Source: Maritimibacter sp.
GTDB taxonomy: Bacteria > Pseudomonadota > Alphaproteobacteria > Rhodobacterales > Rhodobacteraceae
Direction of reading: 5' to 3'
DNA length: 7,623 nt
Assembly (NCBI GenBank): GCA_020441225.1
Contig: JAGRMP010000224.1
Span: 8,269-15,891, forward strand
A model generated the notes under the pieces. The model searched no databases. It was given only the letters and a program-made list of their open reading frames with translations, and was not told the origin of the DNA. Every line of letters starts with the position of its first letter. The stretch's first letter is position 1. This document shows, piece after piece, positions 5,619-7,623 of the stretch. Made by a program: the position numbers and the translations under genes.

Positions 5619-7623
5619 GTGAAGTTCCTGCGAGTGGCTTTTTTCTACGTCGTCTACTTCTGCGTCTGCATGATCGTGGTTGTAACGATGTTGGAGAACT
5701 GGCCTGCCGGCATGCAGATGCTGTTTTCGTTCGGCGTCCCGGGCATTCTGGTTTGGGTTCAGGAAAGGCGGCGTGCGGAACTGGCCGCCGCGAAGGTGGC
5801 GCTCCAACAACGGGTGCTTCAGGAAGAACTGGCAAAGGAAAAGCGTGCACGCCTATCGACGGCGGATTCACCGCCGGCAACCGACAGGTCCGCGCGGGTT
5901 GCGGCCGGCCCTTGGGACAACTTGGGGCTGTCACTGGCGGAGATTTCGGCAGCACCGGCCAAGGCGGCGTCGGAGCGAAACCGCGTAGATGAGCGGGGGA
6001 AAGCCCAGGGGAGCGGGGCAGAAACGGCCAAGCCCGCCAATCGAGCAAAGGGGTGGGTGCCCGCGGGCGAGAGCGTCGTCGTTGGCGGACGAAAAATCGG
6101 TGGGATGGTCTACGTCGGAGTTCCGCTGAGATCGGGTTCGCTCGGCTTCAACGGCAAGAGCCGTCCTTTTATCGACCCGTCTCTGCACGTTGCGAAGATC
6201 GGTTCGGACATCGACGGGGCGCACATGCCGTATTGGCCCGGCTATTCGGACATCCCGCCGATGTCGCGTGCCACCTATCTCGATTGGCTGGCCGGTGGGC
6301 GTGCCGACCCGTCCTACGATGTGGGCTACATGTTCCTCTACTTCTATGGGCTTGAGCGCAGGTTCCTGTTCGACAATACGTCCGAGGTTGAACGGCGCCA
6401 GATCCTTGCGGAGGCCATTCGGCTCCGGGATCTCTACCGCGACAACGGATCTGCCAGACGCTATCTCGGCGATTTCATCGAGGTGGCCAAGGTGTCGCTT
6501 GACGACGTGTCGATTCATGAACCGGTCCTCGAAAAGGTCGGCTGGGACGTTCCGCTCTCGATGAAGGTCGCTCTGGGCAGCACGATCGCCAAGGGCGAAG
6601 CATTGACGGCGAACCAGCTGCTTGGCTGGTTCTTGAACCATCCCGAAAGCCGCTTGCGCACGGCTGCCGAGCGATGCGGCGCCGAATTCAGAGCGCTTTT
6701 CCGTATCCGCTTCGATGCAAAGTTCGAAAACGGTTTGTCGGTCACGAGGCCGAGGAAGCTCCTGGAGGAAAGCTACCACGCGGCATCGGGGGAGTTCGAC
6801 GTGGCTCTGACCCCGGAGATCAACGGGGCGCGGGTGCCCGACATCTCCGGCGTGCGAAAACCGATCGAGATCGCGCAGGAGATCGCCGACGAACTGATGG
6901 ACGACCTCGACAAGTTCAGCCGCTACCTCGGACGAACTCCGGAAGGTCGGGGGAGCGTCGAGGCGCATGCCCTGTTACCGCGAGATCTCTGGACACTCTT
7001 TCCGTCGCACGAAATCGACGCCTTGCGGGACTGGGCCCGGGAGCGCTGCGAAACGGGCGGGTTGGTGCCCGTGGTCGATCTGATCGAACGCCTGGAAAAC
7101 GAGACACCGCAGAAACTGGGTGCGCGTCGGTTGACCAATGCGGCCGATGCATTGGCCCGGGTCGGTTTCGGCTTCGCGCCGGATTCCCGGTTTTCACTAC
7201 GGGCGCCGAAGGTGTCCGAACCTGTGGTTCTGTTCGAGCTCGGCGAAGGCGTCGACCGGCTGGAAGACGTGTCGGACGCTTGTCGCTCGGCGCAGATTGA
7301 ACTCGCCCTCGGCGCATATGTCGCGCATGCCGACGGTGATGTCGCCGATGTCGAACGCGAAGCGCTCCATTCACAGCTCCAGAGCCGGCCGAACCTGAGC
7401 GCTATGGAGGCACGGCGTCTGCGCGCCGAACTCGACTGGATGTTGGCGGTGCCGCCCGACATGGCCCTTCTACGCCGCAACCTCAAAAATGTCGGCGCGG
7501 AACAGCAGGTGGCGATCCGGGCAGCGATTTCCGCTGCGGTTCACGCCGACGGCATCGTCCAAGCCGCCGAAGTCGCAGGGGTGGAGAAGCTCTACAAACT
7601 GCTCGATTTCGACCCGGCTCTGG
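5619..7623 (+). CDS. Membrane-anchored TerB_N-TerB domain protein (3' end beyond window)
   Basis: One frame is open to the last base, giving at least 668 residues from GTG 5619 (ATG 5430 or 5520 are alternative starts). Two hydrophobic segments (about residues 4-24 and 31-47) are followed by a charged coiled coil (about 48-80) and a Pro/Ala-rich linker. The TerB_N domain (about 146-290) carries WVPAGESVVVGG, YVGVPL, YWPGYSDI, YLDWLAGG (220-227) and FLYFYGLERR. A family-typical middle region follows (290-550, with DLDKFSRYLGR and ALLPRDLW). An acidic helical TerB region starts near 555 and has AHADGDV (569-575) and VHADGIV (641-647). TerB domains are thought to bind metal through such acidic motifs. 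Ter-type proteins are linked to membrane stress responses, tellurite and phage resistance, and DNA-processing neighbourhoods. A TerB_C domain is expected after the edge. It is the first cargo gene behind the integrase, and its molecular activity is unknown. Confidence 0.88.
   Translation, partial: MKFLRVAFFYVVYFCVCMIVVVTMLENWPAGMQMLFSFGVPGILVWVQERRRAELAAAKVALQQRVLQEELAKEKRARLSTADSPPATDRSARVAAGPWDNLGLSLAEISAAPAKAASERNRVDERGKAQGSGAETAKPANRAKGWVPAGESVVVGGRKIGGMVYVGVPLRSGSLGFNGKSRPFIDPSLHVAKIGSDIDGAHMPYWPGYSDIPPMSRATYLDWLAGGRADPSYDVGYMFLYFYGLERRFLFDNTSEVERRQILAEAIRLRDLYRDNGSARRYLGDFIEVAKVSLDDVSIHEPVLEKVGWDVPLSMKVALGSTIAKGEALTANQLLGWFLNHPESRLRTAAERCGAEFRALFRIRFDAKFENGLSVTRPRKLLEESYHAASGEFDVALTPEINGARVPDISGVRKPIEIAQEIADELMDDLDKFSRYLGRTPEGRGSVEAHALLPRDLWTLFPSHEIDALRDWARERCETGGLVPVVDLIERLENETPQKLGARRLTNAADALARVGFGFAPDSRFSLRAPKVSEPVVLFELGEGVDRLEDVSDACRSAQIELALGAYVAHADGDVADVEREALHSQLQSRPNLSAMEARRLRAELDWMLAVPPDMALLRRNLKNVGAEQQVAIRAAISAAVHADGIVQAAEVAGVEKLYKLLDFDPAL

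Noticed and set aside
5456..5992. A + strand open frame of 178 codons over the start of the TerB_N gene
   Set aside because: It overlaps the TerB_N protein in another frame, is Arg/Gly-rich with no recognisable domain, and lacks the codon pattern of its neighbours.
5931..6968. Long minus-strand frame opposite the TerB_N gene
   Set aside because: It is antisense to the TerB_N domain, where the + strand motifs are clear.
1..7623. CRISPR array, insertion sequence ends or rRNA
   Set aside because: No regularly spaced repeats, transposase gene or rRNA-like sequence was seen on either strand.

Overview
The window looks like chromosomal DNA from an alphaproteobacterium, most likely Rhodobacteraceae-like. 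This rests on the strong G/C bias at third codon positions, a KpsE-type capsule export protein whose C-terminus resembles those of that family, a BON-MscS channel, and a tRNA-Gln of alphaproteobacterial type. The placement is inference; no database search was possible. All recognised genes are on the + strand.

Left part (1-2922), host backbone. The 3' end of a capsular polysaccharide export inner-membrane protein (KpsE/CtrB/BexC family) is followed at once by an alpha/beta-hydrolase-fold protein and then, after 60 bp, by a MscS-family mechanosensitive channel with a signal peptide and a periplasmic BON domain. The first two genes are so tightly packed that they are probably translationally coupled and belong to the capsule locus. 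The third may be in the same transcript.

Middle (2987-3061), an integration site. A complete tRNA-Gln(TTG) gene with encoded CCA is followed, after a short hairpin and about 270 bp without a convincing gene, by a large tyrosine recombinase (about 3328-5322) reading away from the tRNA. This is the classical left end of an integrated genomic island. The tRNA 3' half is the likely attachment core.

Right part (5323-7623), island cargo. After a roughly 300-bp leader lies a long gene, open to the last base of the window, that encodes a membrane-anchored TerB_N-TerB protein: two N-terminal hydrophobic segments, a coiled coil, a TerB_N domain, a linking region and a TerB region with two HADG motifs. 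Proteins of this kind belong to the broad Ter stress-response world. Comparative genomics has linked that group to membrane-associated metal sensing and DNA-processing or defence-like gene neighbourhoods. Its stop codon, the expected TerB_C domain and any partner genes lie beyond the right edge.

The most interesting proposal is therefore a tRNA-Gln island, with an unusual integrase that has a long C-terminal extension, carrying a TerB_N-based accessory system whose first cargo gene is only partly visible here.
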